From positions 1-50,790 of IMG/VR virus record IMGVR_UViG_3300047498_000076: DNA of 50,790 nt. One strand, written 5' to 3'. Position 1 is the first letter of the stretch; each line of letters opens with the position of its first letter. The notes beneath the pieces are model-generated. The model saw only the letters and a program-made list of their open reading frames with translations, searched no databases and was not told where the DNA came from. Positions 16,716 to 24,927 of this stretch are shown here, piece after piece. The position numbers were made by a program, and so were the translations under genes. The DNA is from a virus.

Positions 16716-17767
16716 TGGAACTCCTGGACCTGAAGCAGGGCCGCTCCGCCCGTCGTGATCGCGTTCACAGCGCCCGTGGTGAAACTCCACTGGTCCATGT
16801 TGAACACGCCGCCGGGGAGCAGCGTGAGCCCGGTCTGGTAGACCGGCGTCTGTCCGCCGAAGGCGATCGTGATCTGCTGGGAGCTCGCGTTCTGCAGGAT
16901 CAGGCCCTTGCGGTTGGCGTTCGCGCCCAGGACCGCGGTCGAGGTCGCATTGACCGAAATGTCTACTCCGGCGTTCGCCGTGATCGCCGACCGCGCGGTC
17001 GTCGGGATCGCGGTCTGGTCGGACGCGATGGCGACCGGCATGGACGCAGCCATCGGCATCTGCCCGAGCGTCGTGGGGATGCCCAAGTCGATGCTCGCGA
17101 GCGATGCGTTCGCCGTCGCCTGAAGCGCGGCCGTGGCCGCACCCGTGGGCAGCGCGCTCGCCGTGACGTTCGCGTTCAGTGACCCCGTCGTGGATGAGAG
17201 CGCGTTTCCGGAACCGTCCGAGAGCCACGCCGAGGCGAGCAGGTTCGCCGCGTTCAGCTGGTAGGCCATCGTAAAAGGGTTCGAGGCCACGCTCGCGCGG
17301 ACGACGACGTTCGCGGTGCCGCTCGTGTAGGACGAGAACTGCACCGTGTAGGTGCCGTATCCCTGCGGCGAGACGACGCGGTAGTTTCCTCCCGTGCTCA
17401 TGACGCTGCCCACGATCGCGGATGTGGCCGAGTTCTGGACGTAGTAGGTGCGCGAGCTGTAGGTGCCGACGCTGCTGATCGTGATGTTGCCGACGAACGT
17501 CCCGCCGATGTCGAGCGTGATCGAGCCGATCGCGTTCGCGGACGAGAGGGTGACGGCGCTCGCGAGGCCCGTGAGCGATCCCGAGGCGTTCAGGTCGTTT
17601 GATACCGTCGAGACCGAGTCGGTCGAGCTGCTCAGGGTCCAGTCGCGCGAGATGGGGTCGACGACGGTGCCTGCCGGGTTCTGGATCTGGGTCTGGAACT
17701 GCGGGGCCAGGTCGTTCGGCCCCGCCAGCGCCAGCGATGAGAGGAGGAGCAGGGGGAGTAGCCTCAT
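16712..17767 (-). CDS. Secreted beta-rich protein with Sec signal peptide
   Basis: A 351-residue protein beginning MRLLPLLLLSSLALA then GP, a short but convincing Sec signal with A-x-A type cleavage. The mature protein is Ser/Thr/Ala/Val-rich and predicted beta. The C-terminal 80 residues (ANRKGLILQNASSQQITIAF) resemble domains used in phage fibre or carbohydrate-contacting proteins. No cysteine-rich or catalytic motif. Translationally coupled with the next signal-peptide gene. Its presence in the head gene cluster is unusual. Confidence 0.72.
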   Translation of the reverse strand: MRLLPLLLLSSLALAGPNDLAPQFQTQIQNPAGTVVDPISRDWTLSSSTDSVSTVSNDLNASGSLTGLASAVTLSSANAIGSITLDIGGTFVGNITISSVGTYSSRTYYVQNSATSAIVGSVMSTGGNYRVVSPQGYGTYTVQFSSYTSGTANVVVRASVASNPFTMAYQLNAANLLASAWLSDGSGNALSSTTGSLNANVTASALPTGAATAALQATANASLASIDLGIPTTLGQMPMAASMPVAIASDQTAIPTTARSAITANAGVDISVNATSTAVLGANANRKGLILQNASSQQITIAFGGQTPVYQTGLTLLPGGVFNMDQWSFTTGAVNAITTGGAALLQVQEFQ

Positions 17768-17768
17768 A

Positions 17769-18347
17769 TTAGAACGGCAGCACCGCGAGGGTCGCGCTGA
17801 GGTCGGAGACCGTGCCGAGGTTGACGGCGCGGACCTGGAACACGGGGGTGTTCGCGGATGCGGGCACCATGAAGTAGTCGCTGCCGACGCCGATCGGTGC
17901 GCTGAACTCGCCCGGCCCGAGGATGGTCGAGTCGAGGACGACGAGCGATCCGCCGACGTCCGAGTAGACGAGCTGGAAGAGCGCGTCCCTGCGGCAGGTG
18001 ACCTTGCCGTTGAAGGCGCCGTAGCCCGAGGCCGCGACCGCCGGAACTGAGAGGACCGTCTGGTAGTTGGTGTAGTCGTTGGCCCCGGTGACGGCGAGCG
18101 CGCCCGCCACGCGGCCGTGGGCGCGGGATGGGACGTAGGTGACGGCGTCGGTGGTGACCTTGATGCGGCCCTGGGCGTCGAGCATCGGCAGGACGACGTT
18201 GCCGTTCACGTCCTGGAACGCGAAGCCGACGGAGCCGAAGACGAGCGTGGAGCTCGATCCGGGCTGGACGGAGGTCAGCGGAACGCCGACGCCCGCCAGG
18301 GACTGCGTGGTGCAGAAGACTTCTTGGACATCTATTGGAACGCTCAT
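17769..18347 (-). CDS. Beta-rich structural-like protein of unknown function
   Basis: A 192-residue protein without signal peptide, starting MSVPIDVQEVFCTTQ, with a predicted all-beta pattern (VLDSTILGPGEFSAPIGVGS). It lies directly after the portal-side gene and before the two exported proteins. Its content resembles head-fibre or decoration proteins, but I recognise no family. A GGGAGG Shine-Dalgarno precedes the ATG. Confidence 0.65.
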   Translation of the reverse strand: MSVPIDVQEVFCTTQSLAGVGVPLTSVQPGSSSTLVFGSVGFAFQDVNGNVVLPMLDAQGRIKVTTDAVTYVPSRAHGRVAGALAVTGANDYTNYQTVLSVPAVAASGYGAFNGKVTCRRDALFQLVYSDVGGSLVVLDSTILGPGEFSAPIGVGSDYFMVPASANTPVFQVRAVNLGTVSDLSATLAVLPF

Positions 18348-18358
18348 GGGACCTCCCG

Positions 18359-18877
18359 TTATGAAGCTGCGCTATCGGTTGCTTGTAGATAGCATTCTAC
18401 GCTCTGCACGGGGGAGTTCAAGCGGCTCGTAAACTGTACCTGATACTCCACCCCCGCGGCAATGGGTCTCGGAGGGCTGAACGTGAAGTGCCCGGTGCCG
18501 CCCGGGCCCGTTCGCCCCGATCCGATCATGACGCCGTCGGCGAGGATCGCGTAGGAGCCCGTGACGCGCGTCACGACCTGGACCTGGGATATGGCGCGGC
18601 TGACGTTGTCTGGGACCACCCCGTCGATGAGCGTCTGGGGCTCGCCGGGGGTCGTCTCGAACTCGGCGTCGTCGAAGTGCGGCGTGCCCGAGACCATGGA
18701 AGATCCGTCCTGGGTGTAGACGACGCCGGAGTCGTCCGACAGGATCGGTACCCAGACGCCCGACGTGCTGAGCGCGCCCGCGGGCACGATCTGCGTCGGT
18801 ATGTTGGTCTCCGGGTTGATGTAGACGTTGCCGGTTGGGTTGTTGACCGTGCGTATGTAGGGCGGGGGAGAGCTCAT
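18359..18877 (-). CDS. Beta-rich structural-like protein of unknown function
   Basis: A 172-residue protein beginning with a Pro-rich stretch (MSSPPPYIRTVNNPTG) followed by beta-rich sequence with many Gly, Thr and Pro. VQVVTRVTGSYAILADGVMI and the following strands could form an Ig-like or jelly-roll fold. It starts 6 bases after the portal stop. Role unknown, possibly a head or neck appendage. Confidence 0.6.
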   Translation of the reverse strand: MSSPPPYIRTVNNPTGNVYINPETNIPTQIVPAGALSTSGVWVPILSDDSGVVYTQDGSSMVSGTPHFDDAEFETTPGEPQTLIDGVVPDNVSRAISQVQVVTRVTGSYAILADGVMIGSGRTGPGGTGHFTFSPPRPIAAGVEYQVQFTSRLNSPVQSVECYLQATDSAAS

Positions 18878-18883
18878 CGCGGT

Positions 18884-20527
18884 CTACCTTCCGGCCAGGC
18901 GCTTGAACACGTCCGCGATCCGTCCGAACATCTTCTTCTCATCGGCCTTGGGCTCTTCGGCTCCGCCATCGTCATCGCCGCCTTCGCCGTCCTCGCCGAT
19001 GGGGCTGAGCGCCTCAATCGGCGTGTCGCGCTCCTCGAAGCCGATGGCGTCGCGCATCTTGTTGAGGTCGTTCAGGTCCTGCTGGTCGATCACTCCGGAG
19101 TTGATGCCCTGCTCGAACACCTGCATGACCTTCTGGATCTCGTCCTGCGACAAATCGCGCTTGGAGAACGCGCCCAGGCCGTCCTTCTCCCAGTTCGCGC
19201 GGGGGAAGTTCAGCATCAGGATGTCGCGCACCCACTGCTTGAGCAGGATGTCCTCTAGGCCGGCGTTGATGCCGTCGAGGACCTTGTCGAAGGTCTTGGC
19301 GTGGACCTCGCCTAGGGCGTAGCCGCCCTGCCCGTCGCCGAAGATGAGCGCCGGGATCGTGAGCGCCCTCAGGATCGACTTGTTGCAGAACTCGAGCGCC
19401 GCGATGAAGTCGGCCGCGTTCGAGGACTGAGACAGGGCGTCGATCGTGTAGATCTCGCCCTTCTTGCCGGGCAGGTAGATCACCGAGTCGTTGTGCAGGT
19501 TCCGCATGGCGTTCTCGGCGGCCTTGCCGGGGTGGATCGCGGCGTGCGGGTTGCCGCGCGCGCCCGACTGGTTCGTCGGGTCGGGCAGGCGGGAGGGGTC
19601 GTAGATCGGCGCGTTCGGGTCGTAGTAGACGACGGTCAGCGGAGTGCCCTTGCGGTCGAGCGCGATCGCCATCATCTGCAGGATCGCGTCCTTCATCACG
19701 TAGTACTTGTAGCACCGGCGGAGGAGCGACCGCCCGTAGGGGCTCTGGAACTTCCCCTGCGCGTCGAAGGCGTAGTGGATGCACTTGGCCTTCGGTATGC
19801 GGATGGAGAGGTAGTTGAACGAGTTGGCGGTCCTTATCGGAAACGGCAGATCGCCCAGCTTAGCGAACACATCAGGGCGAGAGTTAGAGCCAGCCGCAAA
19901 GCCCAGCCCGGCAGTAGTGGAGCCGCCAAAATAACCAATGCCTCGGCCAAGCAGATAAGGATTAAAATTTCTCTGATACTGTAGGATCCCGTCAGAACTG
20001 ATCTCACCCGTGCGCTCCGTTTCAAATAGCAGTGTGGAGGGGGGCAGCGGGACGATGCGCTTCGGTATGAAGCCCAGCTCCGGGTCCTCCTGGAAAACCT
20101 TCTCGCCGACGTAGAAGCCCGCCCAGCTCGCCGACATGATCTCCTTCACCGTGTTCGAGAACCCCCCGTCGACGGCCGACAGCGCCTTGTTGACGTGGTC
20201 GGTGATCTCCTTGTTGGGGTGCTGGTACCTGCCGAGCCTTGCGGCCAGGCAGGTGGTCAGGAAGTCGACCCCGGATCCGATGGTGTCGTCGGTGTCGACC
20301 ATCCGCTTGAAGGTCTCGACCGAGACCGCGGAAGGGTTCTGGATGAACTTGTAGAACTGGTTGAAGAGGGCCGGTATGGGCGTGCCCCTCTGCTCCTTCA
20401 GGTCCTCGAGGCTCTCGATCTCGACGTGCCTGGCGTAGAGCATCTCCTCGAACTCGGAGTTGTCCAGGTACTGCGACATGTAGTCGTTCTCTGGCAGCAG
20501 CTCTTTTGCGTCCGGTGAGTTGGGCAT
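18884..20527 (-). CDS. Portal protein, DUF935 / Mu gp29-like
   Basis: A 547-residue protein with the portal pattern of Mu-like phages: an N-terminal segment up to VSVETFKRMVDTDDTIGSGV, a central region with KCIHYAFDAQGKFQSPYGRS and LLRRCYKYYVMKDAIL, and LTIPALIFGDGQGGYALGE in the wing/stem region. The C-terminus is acidic (GEDGEGGDDDGGAEEP) and ends in a basic helix. The portal forms the dodecameric DNA gate. A stretch at about 19850-20035 has lower GC and different codons than the rest, suggesting recombination. Confidence 0.85.
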   Translation of the reverse strand: MPNSPDAKELLPENDYMSQYLDNSEFEEMLYARHVEIESLEDLKEQRGTPIPALFNQFYKFIQNPSAVSVETFKRMVDTDDTIGSGVDFLTTCLAARLGRYQHPNKEITDHVNKALSAVDGGFSNTVKEIMSASWAGFYVGEKVFQEDPELGFIPKRIVPLPPSTLLFETERTGEISSDGILQYQRNFNPYLLGRGIGYFGGSTTAGLGFAAGSNSRPDVFAKLGDLPFPIRTANSFNYLSIRIPKAKCIHYAFDAQGKFQSPYGRSLLRRCYKYYVMKDAILQMMAIALDRKGTPLTVVYYDPNAPIYDPSRLPDPTNQSGARGNPHAAIHPGKAAENAMRNLHNDSVIYLPGKKGEIYTIDALSQSSNAADFIAALEFCNKSILRALTIPALIFGDGQGGYALGEVHAKTFDKVLDGINAGLEDILLKQWVRDILMLNFPRANWEKDGLGAFSKRDLSQDEIQKVMQVFEQGINSGVIDQQDLNDLNKMRDAIGFEERDTPIEALSPIGEDGEGGDDDGGAEEPKADEKKMFGRIADVFKRLAGR

Positions 20528-20537
20528 AGGTGTGAGC

Positions 20538-21086
20538 TTACGCGATACTGCCCAGGTAGTCTACGAGGTTGGGGAGGGCCCGGTCCTTCTCGGACCGCGT
20601 CCAGTTGCCGGGCGGCCAGACCATGGCGACCTCGGGGCTCGTGGCGTTGATGCCCCCGTCGCTGGCCTTGTCGTAGGGCGTCGTGCAGCGGTAGTGGACC
20701 ATGGAGTCGGTGATCGCGATGAAGGCGTGCGCCGTGCCGGGGGGCAGGTAGAACGACCTCGGCTCGGATCCGTCCAGGATGAGCCTCGTCATCTTGAGAA
20801 AAGTCGGTGAGCCACGACGAGTATCGAGGCAGACATCCATAATCCGACCTGCCAGGCATGTAACGAGCTTCCCCTGGGGATGAGCGCGCTGAACATGAAA
20901 GCCACGAAGAACGCCGGCATAAGAAAAGGATACGTTGTCCTGGGCCCACGCCCAGGGGAGGGGGACTCCGGCATCTGCCATCGCCTTTCGGTTGTAGAGC
21001 TCCTCGAAGAAGCCCCGTTCGTCGCCGTGGCGGCCGTACTCGAGCACGCCGCACCCGTCGATCTCGTCGAAGGCCGTCCACCTCAC
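20538..21086 (-). CDS. rmlC: dTDP-4-dehydrorhamnose 3,5-epimerase (RmlC-like)
   Basis: A 182-residue cupin of normal RmlC length. VLRGFHVQ carries the conserved His at residue 64, HPQGKLV the Lys near 73, and HYRCTTPYD the active-site Tyr region near 132-138. ERGFFEELYN near the start is also a family mark. RmlC epimerises C3 and C5 of dTDP-4-keto-6-deoxyglucose. The start is GTG at 21086, overlapping the rmlB stop as GTGA, so the two are translationally coupled. Longer frames upstream are shadows of rmlB. Part of the gene near 20790-20940 has lower GC. Confidence 0.87.
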   Translation of the reverse strand: MRWTAFDEIDGCGVLEYGRHGDERGFFEELYNRKAMADAGVPLPWAWAQDNVSFSYAGVLRGFHVQRAHPQGKLVTCLAGRIMDVCLDTRRGSPTFLKMTRLILDGSEPRSFYLPPGTAHAFIAITDSMVHYRCTTPYDKASDGGINATSPEVAMVWPPGNWTRSEKDRALPNLVDYLGSIA

Positions 21087-22060
21087 GGCGCGTTCTCCCA
21101 GTACCAGCGGACCGTCTCGCGGAGCCTGCGCCGGAAGTAGTCGATGCCCGAGTCGACGGCCCACCCGCACTGCTCGAATATCTTCTCGGTGCTGACGGCG
21201 TAGCGCATGTCGTCCGTCGGACGGTCGCCCGTCCTGACGGTGCGGGCCTCGCCTTTCCAGCCGATCTCGTCGCGCATGGCCTGGGCGACCTCGTCGATGA
21301 CCTTCCAGTTCGGAAGCTCGAGCCCCGAGCCGACGCAGTACATCTCGCCCCGTATGCCCGAGCGCATGACGGAGTAGAGCGCACGGCAGTGGTCGTCGAC
21401 GTGGATCCAGTCGCGCGAGTGCGTGCCGTCGCCGTGCAGGGTCATGGGCTGGTTGGCCATGAGCCGGGTGATCGCCCTGGGGATGAGCTTCTCCTCGTGC
21501 TGGTTCGGGCCGAAGTTGTTCGTGCAACGCGTGATGACGGCGTCGAGCCCGTACGTCCTGACGTAGGCCCGGACCATGAGGTCTGACGCGGCCTTGCTGG
21601 CCGAGTAGGGCGAGCGCGGGTCGATGGCGGTAGTCTCCTCGAAGGGGCTCTGCCAATGCTGGAGCTCCCCGAAGGCCTCGTCGGTCGAGACGTGCAGCAT
21701 ACGGCCGCTGAAGCCGGTCTGGCGCAGGGCCTCGAGCAGGTTGAACGTGCCCATGAAGTTGGTCTCGGCGAAGGCCCTGGGGCCCGCGATGGACTTGCAG
21801 ACGTGGCTCTCGGCGGCGAGGTGATAGACGGCGTCGGGCCGGAAGTGCTCGATCGTCGCCCTGAGGCTCTTGAAGTCGCGCAGGTCGACGTTCGCCTCGA
21901 CGAAGCGCTCCTCCTCGGAGCGGAACGTCTCCCACACCCAATGGGGCCGAGACGCGTACGTGTGGCAGTCGAGGCCCAGCACCGTGTCGGCGTCCGACAT
22001 CAGCATGCGGGTCAGGTTGCTCCCGATGAACCCCGCGTAGCCCGTGATCATGATCCGCAT
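21083..22060 (-). CDS. rmlB: dTDP-glucose 4,6-dehydratase (RmlB-like)
   Basis: A 325-residue extended SDR enzyme. GYAGFIG at 7-13 binds NAD, STDEAF holds the catalytic Thr-Asp-Glu (126-128), and PYSASK the Tyr152/Lys156 pair, all intact. RmlB converts dTDP-glucose to dTDP-4-keto-6-deoxyglucose, feeding RmlC just downstream. The ATG at 22060 is chosen because it immediately precedes the nucleotide fold. It overlaps the CsrA-like gene by 13 bases. No RmlA is visible, so dTDP-glucose would come from the host. Confidence 0.9.
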   Translation of the reverse strand: MRIMITGYAGFIGSNLTRMLMSDADTVLGLDCHTYASRPHWVWETFRSEEERFVEANVDLRDFKSLRATIEHFRPDAVYHLAAESHVCKSIAGPRAFAETNFMGTFNLLEALRQTGFSGRMLHVSTDEAFGELQHWQSPFEETTAIDPRSPYSASKAASDLMVRAYVRTYGLDAVITRCTNNFGPNQHEEKLIPRAITRLMANQPMTLHGDGTHSRDWIHVDDHCRALYSVMRSGIRGEMYCVGSGLELPNWKVIDEVAQAMRDEIGWKGEARTVRTGDRPTDDMRYAVSTEKIFEQCGWAVDSGIDYFRRRLRETVRWYWENAP

Positions 22061-22248
22061 TCCATTGCCCCCAATCGGTCGATCTTGACCGTCCTGTCGG
22101 CCAACACCGAGAGCTTCACCTCCGAGCGCGACGACCACCTGACGGTCACCCTAATCTTGACTCCGTTCACCGTCAGCAGGATGGCCTCTCCGACCTTCCG
22201 CTTGAGCTGTAAACCGTTCCCCTTAGGCATCTCACTTTTCGACTCCAT
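22048..22248 (-). CDS. csrA: CsrA-like RNA-binding regulator
   Basis: A 66-residue protein. LKRKVGEAILLTVNGVKIRV parallels the start of CsrA (L-x-RKVGE-x-I), and EVKLSVLADRTVKIDR parallels the CsrA segment V-R-L-G-I-x-A-P-x-x-V-x-V-x-R. CsrA dimers bind GGA-containing leaders and change translation or stability. It differs from the host type by an extra N-terminal 12 residues and by lacking the usual G and P in the second motif. It lies between TerL and rmlB. Fold assignment is by eye and should be tested. Confidence 0.7.
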   Translation of the reverse strand: MESKSEMPKGNGLQLKRKVGEAILLTVNGVKIRVTVRWSSRSEVKLSVLADRTVKIDRLGAMECGS

Positions 22249-22262
22249 GTCAACCCCTCTGT

Positions 22263-23690
22263 TTACTCAGACGTTAGCAGCTGGTGGGCCTGGGAGGAAG
22301 TGGGCGCCACGATCATCGCAGGCATGCCCGGCGGGAAGAGCTTCCAGACGGCGTAGCCCGCGCCGTCTGAGGCGTGGGTCAGCGTCTTGTTGCCGCCGTC
22401 GTCGAGCTTCCCCTGGCCCTTTAGGTTCGTGTGCATCTTCCAGCCGACCATCTTAACGTCCGAGTCGAAGAGCGGGCAGGCCGACGGGCTGTAGGTCATC
22501 TGGGTCACGCCGCGCGCGTCGCGCGCCATGCGGTTCATGTTCTCGATCCGGTTCCTGACGAGCGGGTTGTTGCTCTGATCCGTGTCCACGCTGAACACGC
22601 AGCCGTGCTCAGCCAGGACCTCAGAGATCTGCGCGTAGTCGTGCCGCCCGGCGTTCGAGGTGGTCGCGCGAGCGCCTGATCGATCCCCGTAGATCCGGTA
22701 TACAAAACCGGGATAGCGACTGAGCAAGTAGAACGCCATCTCAGGGGAAGAAGCTCTGGATCGGGAAAGCTCTCCGAACCAGTGGATGTGGTTCGCCCAG
22801 AACTGGCCTTGGGGTCCATAGATCGGTGGGCCTATCTGCCCCACCATCCAAACGTGCGGGGAAGGGTCGAAGTTAAAGTCGCAACCGACAATGAGGGGAC
22901 GATCAGGGCTAGGCACGGCGTCCCCCCAGGGAGCAACGTGGCTGCGATTCCAGCCGCCGAAAGAATAATAAGCGCGGCCGCCCCGCACGTTGACGTGCTG
23001 GGCATAGATCTCCTGCTGAGCCATGAGCTCCGAGTAGGAGGCGAGCATGGTATCAAGATACTTCTGCGTGTGGATCCCGAGCCGGACGGCCTCGGTCGTG
23101 GGCACGTGCAGGCTCCCATAAAGTCGCTGCCCGGGTCGAGCACATGCAAAGCGCTTATATCCCCAGTCCTCGCCGTTGGTGGTAGAACCCAGCAGGCCTC
23201 GTGGGTCTCGGTAGCGCCGCATGCGAGACAGGATGACGTCATGCGTGTCCTGAGGAGTATCCCGCGTTTCATCGACTGAGTACCATCCGAACTGGATACC
23301 TCTGAGCGCATCGGCATCCGATAGCACCCTTGTAAACGCGTTGGCAACGCGCTTCTTTCCGACCCGAACCGAGATGACGTTCCGATAGTTGGGCAGCACC
23401 AGGGACGGCGTCCCCCAGGCCGCTGGCGGGCGCTTGTTGATCGTGTACTCGAAGCCGTAGGCCTCGAGCCAGACGAAGAGCTCGCGGAGCGTCGCCTGCG
23501 ACAGCTGGTCGTAGGAGTTTGCGCCGATGAAGCCGGGCACGTCGGGCCGCTCGGTGAACATGCGGATGTCGAAGTGGGCGAGCGAGTAGGTCTTGCCGCA
23601 CCCGACGCCCCCGAAAAAGCCGGTGTGGTCGTAGGGCGAGTAGACGGCCGCCATCTGGTAGGGAGTGAGGCTGAACCTAATCCGACTCAA
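22263..23690 (-). CDS. terL: Terminase large subunit
   Basis: A 475-residue packaging motor. Walker A is GGVGCGKT (27-34), Walker B ends in Asp140-Glu141 (SVDET), and the C-terminal RNase H-like nuclease has Asp272 (VGCDFNF), Asp336 (IYGDRSG) and Asp442 (HASDGAGYA). All key acidic residues are present. The apparent start is TTG at 23690, overlapping the upstream gene by 14 bases. Codon choice in the middle (about 22670-23390) looks different from the flanks. Confidence 0.92.
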   Translation of the reverse strand: MSRIRFSLTPYQMAAVYSPYDHTGFFGGVGCGKTYSLAHFDIRMFTERPDVPGFIGANSYDQLSQATLRELFVWLEAYGFEYTINKRPPAAWGTPSLVLPNYRNVISVRVGKKRVANAFTRVLSDADALRGIQFGWYSVDETRDTPQDTHDVILSRMRRYRDPRGLLGSTTNGEDWGYKRFACARPGQRLYGSLHVPTTEAVRLGIHTQKYLDTMLASYSELMAQQEIYAQHVNVRGGRAYYSFGGWNRSHVAPWGDAVPSPDRPLIVGCDFNFDPSPHVWMVGQIGPPIYGPQGQFWANHIHWFGELSRSRASSPEMAFYLLSRYPGFVYRIYGDRSGARATTSNAGRHDYAQISEVLAEHGCVFSVDTDQSNNPLVRNRIENMNRMARDARGVTQMTYSPSACPLFDSDVKMVGWKMHTNLKGQGKLDDGGNKTLTHASDGAGYAVWKLFPPGMPAMIVAPTSSQAHQLLTSE

Positions 23691-24429
23691 TTTTCTTCAC
23701 CTCCGCGGCCTCGGGCGCCTTCGCGGGCGCGTCGGGCTGGAACTGGTCGAAGTAGGACGCCATGAGCCTGACGGTGTCGTCGGCGGTCATCTGCGTCCCG
23801 ATCATGCTGACGTCGACCTCAGGCATGTCGTTGACCTCGTGGTCGATCTCCTTCTCGAGGCGCTTGACCTTCTCGGGGTCGGCGACGACGAGCATGGAGC
23901 GGAGCTCGAGCTGCTGGAGCCGCTCGGCGGTCGCGGCGATGACCGACATCTCGGAGGGCTCGAGCTTGAACTGGGCCTGCGCCCTGCCGGCTCGGATCGC
24001 GAGCATGTTCTGCTGGTCGTGGTTGAAGTCCCGGCCGTGCTTCTCGACCATGGCGTCGAACAGGGTCTTCAGGTAGCGCGACCGCTTGCCCCAGTCGTTG
24101 ACGTAGGCGATGCGCTGTCGGGTCACGACGGCGGCGGTGCTCAGGAGCTCGGGCGTCAGCTCCTCGTCGTAGACGTTGAGCTGCCTCTTCTGCCACTCGG
24201 TCTTCCACTCGACCCAGTTATGGTTTTTGCCCTCTCGGAAGAGGTCTGACCTGCGGCCGACGTCGTAGTTGTGGGTGCGGCAGAACGCCGTCCAGGAGTA
24301 GTCCCTGCCGTTGACGTACTGGTCGCGTACCTTCTCGACGTCGATGACGGGGCGGCCGCCCTGCTTGTCAGCCTTGGGGTTGCGCTTCTTGGGGAACGGG
24401 GTAAACTTCGCGCGGGTAGGCTCCGCCAC
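23677..24429 (-). CDS. Putative terminase small subunit
   Basis: A 250-residue protein directly upstream of and overlapping terL. The first third holds basic residues and a possible helix-turn-helix (VEKVRDQYVNGRDYSWTAFC, then NYDVGRRSDLFREG). The middle is helical (LQQLELRSMLVVADPEKVKR), suited to oligomer formation, and the end is acidic. Small subunits bind pac or cos DNA and load TerL. The identity is inferred from position, size and helical makeup. The start codon is GTG. Confidence 0.65.
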   Translation of the reverse strand: MAEPTRAKFTPFPKKRNPKADKQGGRPVIDVEKVRDQYVNGRDYSWTAFCRTHNYDVGRRSDLFREGKNHNWVEWKTEWQKRQLNVYDEELTPELLSTAAVVTRQRIAYVNDWGKRSRYLKTLFDAMVEKHGRDFNHDQQNMLAIRAGRAQAQFKLEPSEMSVIAATAERLQQLELRSMLVVADPEKVKRLEKEIDHEVNDMPEVDVSMIGTQMTADDTVRLMASYFDQFQPDAPAKAPEAAEVKKIESD

Positions 24430-24435
24430 GGTGCA

Positions 24436-24657
24436 TCAGCCCCTCTGGGGGTCGGTGTAGTCGGAGACCAGGGCGACGCAGCACTGCCGGAGGTACTCGG
24501 ACAGGTTGGTCCCGTGGCGCTCGCAGATGGACATGGCCTGGCCCTTGACGTCGTCCTCGAGGCGGAACGATGTGGGCTTCCCGGGGAGCGGGCGCGACGC
24601 GTGGACGGCGTTAGTGAGGGCTTCGTGGACGGAGGTTAGGGGACGGGGTTCTTCCAT
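24436..24657 (-). CDS. Ribbon-helix-helix-like protein
   Basis: A 73-residue protein. TSFRLEDDVKGQAMSICERH then GTNLSEYLRQCC has the ribbon-helix-helix order: a strand with alternating residues, a helix, and a turn leading into a second helix. Such proteins bind operators as dimers. It sits just before the terminase genes and could repress late transcription or act in packaging. ATG at 24657 chosen over a longer frame that only extends into the previous gene. Confidence 0.6.
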   Translation of the reverse strand: MEEPRPLTSVHEALTNAVHASRPLPGKPTSFRLEDDVKGQAMSICERHGTNLSEYLRQCCVALVSDYTDPQRG

Positions 24658-24842
24658 GGCCGTAGTACGCCACGTCGTACGTCGAATGTCAACGGCTTGA
24701 AGGCGTCGATCGCCTCCATGACCCGGCACCAGGTCCAAAAGTGCGGGCCATGGACTGTCTCTAGCTCCTCGACGAGCTGGAGGGCCGCGGTGATGAGCTC
24801 GCGGACGCGCGGGTCGTCAGTAGAACATCTTTCCGATGCCAT
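24636..24842 (-). CDS. Small hypothetical protein
   Basis: A 68-residue protein with helical content (RELITAALQLVEELETVHGP) and aromatic residues in HFWTWCRVMEAIDAF. It overlaps both the RHH-like gene (22 bases) and the 36-residue membrane peptide (26 bases). The overlaps lower confidence, but the composition looks coding rather than a shadow. Unknown function. Confidence 0.45.
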   Translation of the reverse strand: MASERCSTDDPRVRELITAALQLVEELETVHGPHFWTWCRVMEAIDAFKPLTFDVRRGVLRPWKNPVP

Positions 24843-24927
24843 TGATCGCCTCCCGGATCATCAGGAGGACCATGACGGTCGCGGGCCCGAAGGCGGCCAG
24901 GTAGTAGAGCTTTTGGAACAGGGTCAT
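24817..24927 (-). CDS. 36-residue membrane peptide
   Basis: A short open frame of 36 residues, starting MTLFQKLYYLAAFG with a hydrophobic stretch continuing through ATVMVLLMI, then REAINGIGKMFY. One transmembrane helix is likely. Its ATG overlaps the stop of the upstream gene (ATGA), which supports real translation. Could be a small holin-like or membrane-remodelling peptide. No family recognised. Confidence 0.5.
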   Translation of the reverse strand: MTLFQKLYYLAAFGPATVMVLLMIREAINGIGKMFY

